64,000 nt of DNA, from the NCBI GenBank assembly GCA_015039315.1, contig WIDE01000004.1, positions 62,001 to 126,000 on the forward strand, written 5' to 3'. Numbering within the stretch: position 1 is the first letter of the stretch; each line of letters begins with the position of its first letter. Source of the stretch: Clavulina sp. PMI_390 (lineage: Eukaryota; Basidiomycota; Agaricomycetes; Cantharellales; Hydnaceae). Below the pieces are notes generated by a model. It worked only from the letters and a program-made list of their open reading frames with translations, did no database searches and was not told the DNA's origin. The position numbers and the translations under genes are program-made. This document shows positions 24,912 through 36,304 of this stretch, piece by piece.

Positions 24912-26009
24912 TCACAGTGGTAATGCCGATGCAAAACTGTGAGCAAGTATTGAGTGTACTGCCTGGCTGACGTGCAGTTCGTCCTCCCAGAACTCCAATA
25001 AGCCTGAGCTCCTAGAGCTGTGGCTACTGCCTTCTTCTGAGTGATAATCCTCATCTAAATACTCTTCTTCGTCTGCCTCAGCGTCTATTCTCAGCCCGTA
25101 CGCTTCAGGATTATCCAATAAGGCACTGATAATGGCATGTGATGATAGAACCGCAAGAGTTGCACGCGGTGTCTCGTCGGCAAAGGCTCTTGCTTTCTCC
25201 AACATTTTCTCATTCCATGCCTGATAACGAGGTCCGAAATCCACGCCCCCGTCTTTCAGACGTTGCCCTATGAGCCAATAAGCATGATCAGCGGGGTGGG
25301 GTATGGTGAGATGAATTACAATGGCGCTCGCCTCCAGGGGACCTATCAAGAGGAGGTGCATCAACGAGGACAAAACACCTCGCGCCTGATCTAACATAGA
25401 GGTCATTCACAGCATCGCAAACTTGGTCGGCAATCTCGCCAAGCTCGTATTCGTCACGCTGACTATTCCACCAGAGGCAAAGAGTTAGTTGCTGCGAAAT
25501 CACCTGCAGAGAAAGGTCGTACCCGCAATCATTGATGCCCATCCATATTACTGTTCCCCTATTAGTTTTTCGCTTATGGATCATAACCGGTGAGTACGCA
25601 CAACATATAAATTCGGCCGTTTTGCGACTATCCCTGACGTCTCTCACGAAGGCGTTCACCTGATCTTCAAGGTCATGTTCGACTGTGGCGCCTGGAAATG
25701 CGTAGTTTCTGACCGAAAGCCGCCGAGTCGTGAGGTCTGGAAGCATTGTTTGCTAAAGAGACGTCCGAAGCGGCGTTAGATGAGGCGATAAGAGGACCTG
25801 CTTCGGGAAGCTCACACTTACCCAAGTCATTGCACTAGAGCTGTACGAATCGCCACTATGAAAGAAACTCAAGATCATTGTATTGATACAATAAATCGGT
25901 CTACTTACAATATTACGAGCTCTTCAACTTGGGACGACGAACGGTGTGATTGGTGAACATAACCCCAAAGGCGGGCATTTGGCAAAGTGGGGGAACTTGA
26001 GGAACTCAT
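24912..26009 (-). CDS. SGNH/GDSL-type esterase (CE16-like)
   Basis: Hydrolase of the SGNH fold. After a Ser-rich short leader (MSSSSSPTLPNARLWGY), exon joining at 25914 gives VIFGDSYSSSAMTW, which carries the block-I GDSY nucleophile serine. The following exon carries YAFPGATVEHDLEDQVNAF, with the conserved Gly of block II. VIWMGINDCGY holds the block-III G-x-N-D. The last exon has the C-terminal FWEDELHVSQAVH, the D-x-x-H block-V pair. A 52-nt intron joins SPGGERH to WQRLKDGG. No clear N-terminal signal peptide is seen, so a secreted role is uncertain. Confidence 0.82.
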
Positions 26010-26600
26010 AGTCGTTCTCTGCATTGCGAGCCATGTTATAAGCTTTCGTGTTATAATCTGGCGCATGATTCTATACCTCGCGCCAATTGAGAAAAATCCT
26101 TGAGACTGCGAAAAAAAAACGAGGGTCATTGGACACGAGCCTGAGGGCCAGGGGCACCCCCGGTGATTTGCCGGCACCAGGCTGTGGCGAATCACGTCAC
26201 AACCTGTGGGGAACGGAACCAACTAGCAGTGGTCGTCTGAGCAGAACTTAATGACACGGCGGATCGAGCGCCCCCGGCTTCTCCATGATACCCCCGATCA
26301 CTTGGTACTCACAGCTCTAGAGCATGTGGAGACGTGCCGCCTAAGTTTCTCATCGCATACCCACAAGATGACACAGTTGCAACAAACGGTATGGACGCGA
26401 GATCATCGCATGAGAAGGGAGCGGCATTATTGAAATTCGGAGCTAGGACCGTACAACCTTACAGGTTATTATCATTGCTGCTAGAGAAGACGGGAAAGGG
26501 TAAATGCCCAAAATTGAGCCACGGTGCGGTCTCTATTTGAACCATCAGGCATGCTAGCGATGGGTTGGCTTTGCTTGTTGGCCATAAGAGTGCGTGGACC
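26010..26600. other. intergenic between two minus-strand genes
   Basis: A 591-bp stretch, upstream of the GDSL gene and downstream of the zinc-finger gene. Several overlapping open frames occur, but none has a recognisable domain or splice pattern. Confidence 0.55.
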
Positions 26601-28020
26601 CTAGGTTGAGCCAGGGAAAACATGGACAAAGTTGTCAGTTGACCGCCAGGTTTGAGTCGACGAACGCCTGCGACGAGAGGTCCCAATCCCAGGAGAGGAG
26701 GGTTGGACTGGCTTTACGAATGAGCGGATAACGGTAAAGTGTTGAGATCGACCAGGAGCAGCGAAGGTATTAGATGGCGTGGGAGCGTCAGAATATGGCA
26801 AGCTGGCCAGGGCAAACAGGATTCTTACCTCCTGTTCTAGTGGTGTGTGCTCTGCACTGGGGCTACCTTGGATATCGTCGAGTATTGCATCGTTGGGGCT
26901 GGCTGGGTGTTGTGCAAGCAGGAACGAGTGATTTCGGACGCGGTCAATTCCGTGCTTACGCAGCTCGTGCTTATTACGGTTCGAGGCCTGCCCAGACGTC
27001 GAGTTATGGATGACCCAGCGACAAACAGTTTTTCTGTCCACAAGGATAACAAAACACTCACCTGCCCGCTTCGGAATCCACACTCCGGGACGATACATTC
27101 ATATGGTTTTTCCCCACTATGCTGCGCCATATGTGATCGATGATTAGCTTGCTGCAGCACCCAGCCCGCAATGGATGATGGGGGAGGGATGCCAGTACGT
27201 AGCGTAAGAAACGCCAGCCGCGACGTCATCGAGAAGGGAAGTATTCACGAAAGAGTTCGGTGGACGTCAGATGGTGTTCTATACAATCCCGATGAAGGTG
27301 ACGGAGACGACGACGCTCACCTGCGCGTTGGATGCCCCACATATATCACAGATGTAGGGCTTTTCCGGCTCGCCGGAGATATGTAGATGTAGATGACGCG
27401 CCCACGAGAGTTTCTATTGAAGTGTAAATGGAGAGGGGTGGCAATGGTGAGGCAGGTGGTTGCAACTTGTTGCAAGATATAGTCACGAACCACTTTGTAA
27501 TAACAGTGGCAGATTTCGCATAGCCATACATCAATGGGCCTATCGTCTAGCAGCGGCCTTACGATGAGCTAGGGAAGCATGGCTCAATGAGTTGTAGGGC
27601 TGACACGAGGTTCAACTTGGCCTACCTCGCCCGGCGCATCCTAAAGTAGCAAAAAATGGTGAGGATATCAACGACAGAAGACTAGTAGACTTTAGTAGAT
27701 GAAGTCCACAGTGGCACGCCAAGTAGCCCCTTGTGCCTTACCTCCTCTCCAATACGAATCCTCTGAGGGTTAGCACCGCGGTCGTTCCCTTTGCGATATC
27801 TGTGACCCTGGTAGACTAGCCACGCAGGGAGGTTTTTCTTTCCGGAATCTCCTTCAATAAAGTATGGCTCCGGCCATATGTCGAAGCCTTCAGGTGCGCC
27901 AGGATCTGGTGATACCCTGCTTCCGCGATCAGCGAACAACTTCTCATGGTTGTGCTTGTGGCTTGGTTGAACTGACCGTGATGAAGATGCGGTAGGGTTG
28001 AGGAGAGAGCTGATATCCAT
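26601..28020 (-). CDS. C2H2 zinc-finger protein, three fingers each split by a phase-0 intron
   Basis: Probable nuclear DNA-binding protein. The N-terminus MDISSLLNPTASSSRSV is disordered; it is followed by a region ending IRIGEE and two small exons (DAPGE, then LIVRPLLDDRPIDVWLCEIC...). Finger 1 is CEICHCYYKV|KLSWARHLHLH. Finger 2 is CDICGASNAQ|QANHRSHMAQH. Finger 3 is CIVPECGFRSGQ|ASNRNKHELRKH. Fingers 1 and 2 fit C-x2-C-x12-H-x3-H and finger 3 fits C-x4-C-x12-H-x4-H. The introns at 27414-27490, 27152-27320 and 26988-27061 all fall in phase 0 exactly six residues after the second Cys. The linkers are SGEPEKPYI and SGEKPYE. The C-terminus is long and Ser/Pro-rich. The target is unknown. Confidence 0.8.
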
Positions 28021-28989
28021 TGCTTGTAGTGCGACTGATAGACGCCAGTGCAGTGGTCGTTGTGGTCGGCCAACAGGCACAGATGGTTGACGGAAATGTG
28101 GCTCTGAAGACGCTCGCAGTTCACGTTATCGAAGAATATTGGAAGATACAGTGGTGGAAATAACGCTGTAGATGCTATGGTGGAGGTTGGACGATGGTTG
28201 TTGAGGAGGGGGGGCCTAAAAGGTGAGGATTGACGCGACGCATCTGCTGCATACCTAACACAGCACAACAATCGCGTGTGGGCAAAGGGATGGAATCTAC
28301 TGGTAACGGCCTATTTTTGTTTCTCCCCCACTCCCTTATAGGTCTCTTCTGGCTGAAGGTGCTTGAAGATGAATGGGAAACTTGTTGGTAGACTCTCTGT
28401 ACATCGTGGACATCCCCCAAGCATCAGGTTCGAACCCAGGATTACCGAAAGTAGGGCCGGAACAGAAGATTCCACTCGTTGTTCAGCCAACATAGGTTGA
28501 TGGGTATCAGATGAGGCCCCTTACCTGCTTTTCTCCACAGGCCTATTGGGTCTCCAGGTACTGGCGCTAGAAAAGACTAGATATCTACCATATGTCATAG
28601 CTTTGCAGTATGAATAAAATCGTATCCTCCAGCTCGTTTATCCAGAGGATGAATTGTGGCGGAATGAGAAAATGCTTCTTGGGTTTTTGGGGAAGTAATC
28701 TGGCTCACCTGATACACACACCTCTACCTCATTGTGTATTGGGTGAAACCAAGCTGGTTTGCAAGAATTAAGTTGAATACGTGTGTGGCAATGCTTTAGC
28801 TTTTGGCTCTGGGCGAGGTCCTGACGCTAGAGCTTGTGGAAGCTCAGCAAGCTTCAGGAACGTCCGAGAACGCAATGGTGGTTCGCGGCGGAAATTGAGG
28901 CCGCTGCTCCCAGAGATTAGCTGCAAATTCAGAGATCTGGACGTATAATTGGATGACTGGGGCCGCTATCGAAATTCCATGATGGAAAT

Positions 28990-29310
28990 CTGGCACTTTC
29001 CGGTCGTTCCGGGAGACCCTTTCCCTTTTCTACTCATCGCGTAGTTTCATTTCCATGACCCCGTGGCCCAGCATGTCAAGCTGACTGATCCTTTTATATT
29101 GGTGGAGGATGTCCACAGCTCTGGGCCCAGAGTGGGTTGCTCCAAGAAGCAGTCTAAGGCGCGCGTCCATCAGGCGGTGGAAGTACCACGACTCCTAGAG
29201 GCTATAAAGCAGCTTAGGATATGTTTCCGATAAAATGAGCCGCAGTCGTGGGGGAGCAGCTTTGGAGATCTTGAAGCAGACATAACGAAGGGTACAGGTG
29301 CTTACCACAA
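28990..29310 (-). pseudogene. possible relic of a protein gene, F-box-family-like flavour
   Basis: Read leftwards, the segment contains RLRLILSETYPKLLYSL, a stop, then, in the same direction, FHRLMDARLRLLLGATHSG and AVDILHQYKRISQLDMLGHG with another stop. The Leu/Arg spacing resembles fungal F-box/LRR proteins, and the stops break any gene. I cannot confirm homology; a database search could just as well show non-coding sequence. Confidence 0.2.
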
Positions 29311-29821
29311 AAAGATATGATGGGAACAAATCGTTCAAAAATACAATATTGGTTACTCTTAGCGCTATCTTACCGCCGCCCACGATTATTTCTAGCCTGA
29401 AAAAGGAAGTACGGATCGTCGGTCGGGGAGCTTGCAGTCGGAACCGCCCGTGGCAAGCGGGGACTGGAGCTCTCCTCTGCTCATTTGCTGGTAGCCCACC
29501 GCCCGACGGGCAGTGAAGAGTTGCACTTCTGGAACATATAAATGGAGGTATATTCTTGGATGTGGATCGGAGTGACCTGCTGTCGATGGACAGGGAGCTG
29601 GAAGTGGTCTGGTTTCACTCCGCGAGGATATACACGGATCTTCTCAAAGAATTACCCACTAGAGCTAGATAATTAGTGGAAGTGTAGAGATTACTAAGGA
29701 AGAATTGTAAAATTGGCGGACCAAATTCTCATCTCATCAGCAGGTGCCACATCTCACTTGAATTCTTTCATCCCGCACCTCTGCCTTCAGGATGACTCAA
29801 GATCGAATAGCGAACTAATTC

Positions 29822-30103
29822 AGAAGGCCGATCGTTTTATATGGCAAGTATCAGGATGCTGATGACCCTATCCTGGATATCAGCCAGGTTCTAGACGGAA
29901 TTTCTATGCAGCTGAAACGACCACGTGACCTAATCAAATTCACGGCGATCGCTCATTCTGGCGCCCCACTGCAGGCAGCAGGTCGAGAGCAGGGGTTGAG
30001 TATACAAAGTCTTCTCACGGAGCGAGACAAGCAAATAGGCAGTTTTCAAGAGACCGGGAAACTCGTGATACAATCGTGGAGACATCAACGGCAAGTACAA
30101 TAA
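29822..30103 (+). pseudogene. possible F-box-like fragment, no supported start
   Basis: An open frame with no Met until 29906 reads DADDPILDISQVLDGISMQL then KRPRDLIKFTAIAHS, which resembles the F-box helix pattern (L-P-x-x-L...L-x-x-L). It ends at a stop without LRR sequence and lies 90 bp from the convergent MFS gene. Confidence 0.2.
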
Positions 30104-30191
30104 GTTATCGTCAATAGAACCAGCCGCGGACCCAACCACAACCAGAAGCTGGCCCGATAATGCAAGGGAAACCTATCTTCCAGCTGCTCCA

Positions 30192-32920
30192 TTAGTACAG
30201 GTACCTGAAAGTCTCCCTGTTTTTCCTGGCCTCCTCTTCGGTAATGCCTTCCAACTCTGCCGCCCTGCGAACTCCCTCCAAATCCATCGCCTTACCGACG
30301 CCATCACCACCCTGGCCAAAGTCAACGTATTCACCACGGTCCATGCGCTTATTGAGCGAGATGAGATGCTGACGGAAGATGAAGGACATGATGATCCCAA
30401 GACTCATGTTTGCCAAGAGGATACCATACGACTTGCGATATGTCGGGCCCCAATTGGATGGGAAGCAGTACCTGATACGATCAGACAGATTAGAATACAA
30501 GAAGGTAGACCGTAGTGGAGGGCCCAGAGAGAAACACCCAAGAAAATGGAAAAATGATCTAATTGAAAACTTACGACCCGGAGATATTTCCCAGCTGACT
30601 GAAAGCATTGATGAACGCAAGCGCAACAGCACGTTTTGCAGGCGGCCGTGGAATAGAGTGACTGCAAAGACCACAAAGTGTCATGAGTAAGCGCAATGCC
30701 GCTGATGCATGCTGCAGGGAAGACGAACCTCAGCCAGCTATAGAATACGATAAAGCCAGCATAGCTCTGTGCCATCAAGAACAACGAGATATAACGCGCA
30801 GCCTTGTTTGTTGTTGCGAGGGCAATGACGAAGCCAATAATACCAAAGAACAAAGGTGTTACGATATGGAAGAACTTCTCGCCGGTTTTGTCTGAGTGCC
30901 TGCAGGAGAGATTGGGTATGAGGGAGGTTAATACTGGGAGGGGCGAGCACGCGGCAAGAAAACCGTTGAAAGAACCAACCTTGCATTCACGAAAGCGATG
31001 ATGGTTGCGAAAGCCCAGGGAGGAGCGCAAAGAAGAAGACTGATGTTTGTCGAGTACCCAAGAGTTTTTGTGAGAGCTAAAACGCGATCACGTCAGGACA
31101 TATCCTTCCTTACAGATACCTGTGATAGATAGGTAATAGTTGTAACATGAGACATACTGGGGAAGTATTGATTGAAGCTGTCGATGATAGGAGAATACAA
31201 CTATGAGCGCTAGAACTAGGACACGTTGCGAGGTAACTCACGAAAGACCAATGACCTGAGCCGTCAAAGCCAGGCTCAACCACCAGACTTTCCAGTCTGT
31301 GAGGGCAAGCCATAGACCCTTCTTTGCACCAGTGTTCTCCGAATCAGACTCGCCAACATCCGCAGCCATGCGTGCTTCAGCAAGGCGACGTTCTTCCAGT
31401 GAGAGCCAGGAGGTCGTCGCAGGGAAGTCTGGCAAGATGAAGATAGCACAAACAGCTACGAACATGGTCAAGGCACCTTCGATGAAGAAGAGCCTATGTT
31501 GCCCAGATCAACGACTTGTCGCAGCGTCCGATATAGCTCACAAGATGGAGAGGAACATACCATCGCCAAGCGGCGTGTCCAAGCTTGCCGTCCATATTAC
31601 TCAAGACTCCAGCAGCAAGCAAATTCCCGAAGGCATTCGAAATAAGGTTCCCACAGTACAGGATCGCGGTCCGCAGACCAAGCTCTTTCCGGGTGTACCT
31701 ATAGATTACGTAGCACGGATTGCGGGATGATGAGAGCTGAAGCTAACGCAAAGACGGTAATTGACGTACCACTTTGAGAGCATGAAGAGAGCGCCAGGGA
31801 AGAATGCAGCTAGAGATGAAAGCGGATTTTGTTAAATCATAGAAGAGCCGCAGCATCGATAAATAGGACAATTTACCTTCCACAACACCGAGGAAGAAAC
31901 GAGTGAGAACGGCGCCAGTAAAGCTGATAGGGAAGTGCATCAGACGGACATCAAAGATTGATCACTCGAACAGTAAACCCACTTTGTGGTAACCCCTGTC
32001 AGTGTGGAAATCATTCCCCAGAGGACCATACCTGATGACGAATGTGAAGAAACATCGGCGAGGAGGGTTGTGAGCATGTAAACCCCTAACAACCCTCAGG
32101 AAATCGCTTACATGCTGGGATATACAATGAGGGTTTGCCGATTTTGTTGAGGAACATGTTACTCGGCACCTGGAACAGAATGTATCCTATTCATCATAGC
32201 CGGAGCCGGAACCAAGGCCAATGCCAGTGCCAAGGCCGTCGATGACGTGCAAAGGAATATGGCCACACGGCACGTTTGTGGAATGAAGGGGAGTAGACCA
32301 TTTAAATTAGCGTGGATCGTCCTGAGATCACGACAAATCGCCGGCACTAAGTCATGGAGCGAAAAAAATGCTATGCTTACCGACGTAGAGAATACTTAGG
32401 ACTGATAGGCGGCAATATGGGGGGAAAAGATAGGTGTGGGGTCACAACACAAATTCAAGTTTCGGAGGGCTAGAAGGGCACATACGTGTTGGGAACTGCT
32501 GTCCAGTGAGCTTGAGATCTTTCTCAAGACCACGGAGGCGAGCAGCAGAAGCATTGTTGCGGTCGACCTATGGAAGCTAGTTAACCAAGGGGGAGGGGAG
32601 AGCAGAAAGTGAGCACGCTAACATAGTTCAAGCTGGCCAAGGCAGTCAGTGCTTGATCAAGGACAGCGAAATCAGTGGACTCACATGTAAATGACGACAA
32701 GGATTGACATCCTAGCATCGACCTTCCATAGTAGACTCCTCTATTGATTGGAGAAGATGAGTGAGTTGGTGTGCTTGATCGGACGCGCTGAACATACCTC
32801 TAGCTTTGCACGGGCTTCCGGGCCACCGAATTCATCATCGAGAGTGCGAGGGTTGACCCCAGGACTGCTGACGACATGACTGTCGTGGCTGACCGTATCT
32901 TTCACGTCAGAAACAGACAT
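30192..32920 (-). CDS. MFS transporter, anion:cation symporter (ACS, Dal5/Tna1-like)
   Basis: Plasma-membrane permease for small organic anions, vitamins or allantoate-type compounds; the substrate is not predictable. The N-terminus MSVSDVKDTVSHDSH is hydrophilic. The first helix region joins to LNYVDRNNASAARLRGLEKDL, the ACS signature between TM1 and TM2. Later exons give QVPSNMFLNKIGKPSLYIPA, SFTGAVLTRFFLGVVE, LGLRTAILYCGNLISNAFGNLLA and ALTMFVAVCAIFILPDFPATTSWLS. The second half includes GEKFFHIVTPLFFGIIGFVIALA and ends in YGILLANMSLGIIMSFIF, with a charged tail finishing RYLY. About a dozen introns. It is divergent from the lactonase gene. Confidence 0.88.
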
Positions 32921-33792
32921 TATGGGGATGGGTGGGGCGAGGAACAGCAAGGTGAAGGACGCCAGAAGAAAAGAAGACGGCCCGCCGGTCCCTCTTTATT
33001 GCGGGGAAGAGGAGCATGACCTCAATGGAGTTGTAGTTCATCCATTCATTACAGGGAAGTCTTGTGATGACTGTGGGGAAGGAAGAAGAATGATCCATCG
33101 GGTATATTGGGGCCGCCTAATCCTTGTTTACCGCCAAGAACTATGGCGTTGCTCCAGGAAACACACTGAGACAAGAAGCGCATTTTCTCCAGATTTTTTA
33201 GGCCAATCCAAGCGTGGGTTTTTGGTCTCGAAAGATGCTCCAATCGGATCGGGCACCGCCCATGAATTAGTGTGCAGATCCTTGGGTTCTTGGCGCTACA
33301 TCTCCCATGCAGATGAGTCATTTACTGCCGACTCCTGTCGGCTAGGGTTATAAGCAGAAGTTGCTGAGGCATGCAGTAGATGCTCCAATCGGATTTGGGC
33401 CCGTTCGAACGGTATCGATGTCTCAAACTGATGATGGGTGCTTCATTTACGAGAGTTATTGACAGCTGTTTGATTGGCGTTCAATGTGTGGCGTGTTGTT
33501 TTCGTTTCTGTCAATAGCTCAACCCGACAACCATCCACAGAAGCTCCAAATAGATCATATTGATTAGAGTCCATATGACGCTTCGTCTAACTCCTACTCC
33601 AAAGTCGGCCAAATCGCCTGATTTAGCCTATGCACCACCTATGAAAACTGAGCAAGTGGCAGCCCGGTGAAATAGGACCCAACACTCCACTCCCACTCGC
33701 CCTTCAACACTCTACGCTCTTCCGCCTTCTTAAAAGCCCTTGGCATTTGCAAACCTCATTTCATTCCCGCCCCCATTCTCCTATTGCCAGTA
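32921..33792. promoter_or_regulatory. divergent promoter MFS / lactonase with 17-bp direct repeat
   Basis: An 872-bp region between divergent genes. A 17-bp sequence (AGATGCTCCAATCGGAT) occurs perfectly at 33233-33249 and 33378-33394 in the same orientation, and both copies carry CCAAT. A CT-rich stretch at 33690-33785 leads into the lactonase start. Confidence 0.7.
33233..33394 (+). repeat. pair of perfect 17-bp direct repeats, 128-bp gap
   Basis: The bases AGATGCTCCAATCGGAT are identical at both ends of this span (33233-33249 and 33378-33394). They contain CCAAT and CGGAT, so they are plausible binding sites for a HAP complex or zinc-cluster regulator. Confidence 0.9.
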
Positions 33793-35221
33793 ATGCTATC
33801 AACCACGTCATTCCTGATTCTCGCCGGTTCCTACACATCAAACATCCTTACCCTAAAGTTCACTCCAGGAGGTAATCAAACCGGTGCTTTGAGTCTTGTG
33901 GGCCAGTCGAACGTCGGAGTGAATCCCAACCCAAGCTGGATAGCAGTCCACCCAAGAAACAAGAGCATTCTCTTGTGAGCACCTCCGTTGTTAGAGTGAT
34001 CAGTCTCCCCGCTTACCCTATTCAATGATACTACATGCACTCATCGGGTAGCTCGACTAATGAGGACGAGCCAGGCTTCGTGACGTCCTACTTGATTAAC
34101 CCCAAAACCTCCCTGGTCACACCAGTTGACCAACAAGCATCTAACGGCACGGACCCTGCAAACTTGCTACCACTGGATGAAGAGGTCATTGTTCCCAATG
34201 TAAGTAACATCATGAGCACTACTGTAGCCGATGAATACTCACGCTATGTACATTCTCCAGTATACCAGCGGCGATGTCGAGTCCCACATCCTCGCCCCAG
34301 ATGGTGTTCACTTCACTGGGTACGGTAATCAGATCCACTTCAATGGATCAGGCCCGAATCCTTCACGACAAACAGGTCCCCACCCGCACCAGGTAAGGAC
34401 GATCACTTCCTCTGTCATAATTCTCCCGAGCTTTGATTACTGATGGAGTACCCGTTCCATGTAGGCTTTCTTGTACGGGGAGGAAGTTTTGATGCCTGAC
34501 TTGGGGAGCGACAAGGTATGGCGGCTGGGACGGGCCAATTCAACCCGTTCCGGGACCTCCGTCGGCCAGTGGCAGATCAATGGGTATATACAACAGCCTT
34601 CTGGCTCCGGGCCTCGTCACCTGCAGACTATCGGTATGTCACCTGTCAACTGTGCGTTACGTTGTCTTCTCGGATAATCGTTAACTCTCTCTCTCCTTTC
34701 TTCGCGTAGGAAACACACTCTACACGATTCACGAACTCGCCAATACTGTGACCCAGCAAATCATCCCTGCCAAACCAGGAGCAGATTTCCCGGCTCTCAT
34801 CGCCAACGTGTCTACTCTGCCCCCAGCCTCCACGCTCCCTGCCAACAGCGAATACACCGCCGCCGAGCTGCTTCTCTTCCCAGCATCAGCTAGCACTACA
34901 ACTCGCTACCTCCTCGCTTCGAACCGAAACATTGGCACGGGCGTGAACGCCACAGCCGGCGACTCCCTCGCGATTCTCGCAACAGCCCCAAAGTTGCACG
35001 TTGTGAAGCAGGTCTGGACAGGCCTTGAGCAGATTCGTGGCACACAGCTCAGTCCGGATGGCAAGTATGTCATCGCCGCTGGCTTGGTCGGTGGGGGTGT
35101 GGCGATGTTCGAGTTTGTGGAAACAGTGACAAAGAGCGGGGCAGTTGACGTAGATTTGGTGCTGAGGGGTCGTTGTGTTGATGCTGGATGTCAGAGCATC
35201 AGCAGCTTCGTTTGGCTGTAG
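33793..35221 (+). CDS. lactonase, seven-bladed beta-propeller (6-phosphogluconolactonase type)
   Basis: Beta-propeller lactonase-family (PF10282-type) protein that would open a sugar or cyclic lactone ring. Exon 1 begins MLSTTSFLILAGSYTSN, with the G-x-Y-T start of blade 1. Further exons give STNEDEPGFVTSYLINPKTS, TSGDVESHILAPDGVHFTGYG, GPHPHQ joined to AFLYGEEVLMPDLGSDKVWRL (the conserved HPHQ and PDLGxDKV segments), and GPRHLQTI. The last large exon has AATAGDSLAIL-type blade sequence and RGTQLSPDGKYVIAAGLVGGGVAMFEF. The start is not a convincing signal peptide. Divergent from the MFS gene, so the two may serve one catabolic route; that link is inference. Confidence 0.85.
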
Positions 35222-35488
35222 ATCTCGAGTAGCGAGGTTTTCTTACAAAAATTGTGGCTCCGGGGAACACATCCCACCCAATGAAGCTCGTATGGACTCG
35301 AAGAAAAAAAAAATGGCTCGAATAAGGCGAAAATAATAGTTTAGTCGAGAATATCTGAGGCTGATAGGAGTTGCGCCCGATTTGGGCGTCGGCACTACTC
35401 CAAACAGTTGAAACGAACAATTAAGCTGTGGATATATGCGGGTGGTAACACTGCTAGGCAGATACTGCGCCCTTTTGGGGACTCGGCT

Positions 35489-36304
35489 CTATGAAAATCC
35501 GAGCAGTCCTTTCCACTCTACCATCATCTCAAAGATGGTGTCTTCCATCCTCGATGCCCCGTGTTTCGTCAACATGTCAAAGCAATTGGGATCGCCACTG
35601 CCGATACCCCCTGGAACGCCTGTACGCTCGTTGTCACTATCATATTCGGGGTCAGCTGTCGGGCGCAGGGGCATGATCTGGCCTGAATACGGATCCCGCA
35701 CGTAGACCCAGGCCCGCGAGCCAATGGCAAGTATGCCGTAGATCGCGGCAGTTCGATTTGTGTGCATCCGCATATATCTACAAAAATGTCATCAGGAATG
35801 AATCTTTTCCAATCAGGAGATGAGCGGAGAATAGAAAGGAGGCGTCGGCAGCGATGCGATCGGAGAAGCTGTTTTGGGTACATTCAAAACGAGATCCTCA
35901 AAAGGCGGTTCTGATTCCCGCCATCGCTGAGGGACAAAAAGCGGAAAGTACATTCAATAGATGACAAAGGCTCACTGTTGGAGGCGCGTGCTTGCTGCAG
36001 TCATCAGGTCGATCCTCCTCCCATATTCGCATTCTACAGCTCCGAGAGCGAATAGCATGACAATTTGAGCTTCACCAGAAGGTGGATGTGTCACAATAAG
36101 GCTATCACCACGGGTCGCGGCACCAGGAAAATTAGGTGGGAGAGGACCGATCCAGAAGCGGCGGGAGGGGGGGAAGTACGCGCTTAGGAGGTTGCGCCAT
36201 GTGTTCAGTACAACCGAGGTGGTCGAGTTGGGGTTGGAAAGGCTAGATATAGCTTGGGCCTGGACCGCTCGATACGAGGCCGGGTTGAAGGGGTCACCAG
36301 ACAT
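35489..36304 (-). CDS. unidentified protein, three exons
   Basis: I do not recognise the family. Exon 35976-36304 begins MSGDPFNPASYRAVQ and continues SVVLNTWRNLLSAYFPPSR and RGDSLIVTHPPSGEAQIVMLF. A short exon (35891-35926) would bridge to 35489-35777, which holds TNRTAAIYGILAIGSRAWVYV, then an acidic segment and the C-terminus MVEWKGLLGFS. The bridge is uncertain because a second frame (PFEDLVLNVPKTASPIASL) is open in the same place. No signal peptide, membrane segment or metal motif is seen. Confidence 0.6.

Larger units (their letters stand above)
28021..30191. other. gene-poor 2.2 kb stretch
   Basis: The first 250 bp are likely the 5' leader and promoter of the zinc-finger gene. The rest holds no intact gene. 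Two open stretches with a protein-like look are listed separately as possible relics. No terminal inverted repeats or transposase motifs were seen. Confidence 0.5.

Noticed and set aside
28425..28450. GGTTCGAACCC resembling a tRNA T-arm (B box)
   Set aside because: The flanking bases do not form the five-pair T stem on either strand and no acceptor or anticodon stems fit.
32922..33353. 143-codon open frame in the MFS/lactonase promoter
   Set aside because: No recognisable domain; it overlaps the MFS 5' end and the direct repeat.
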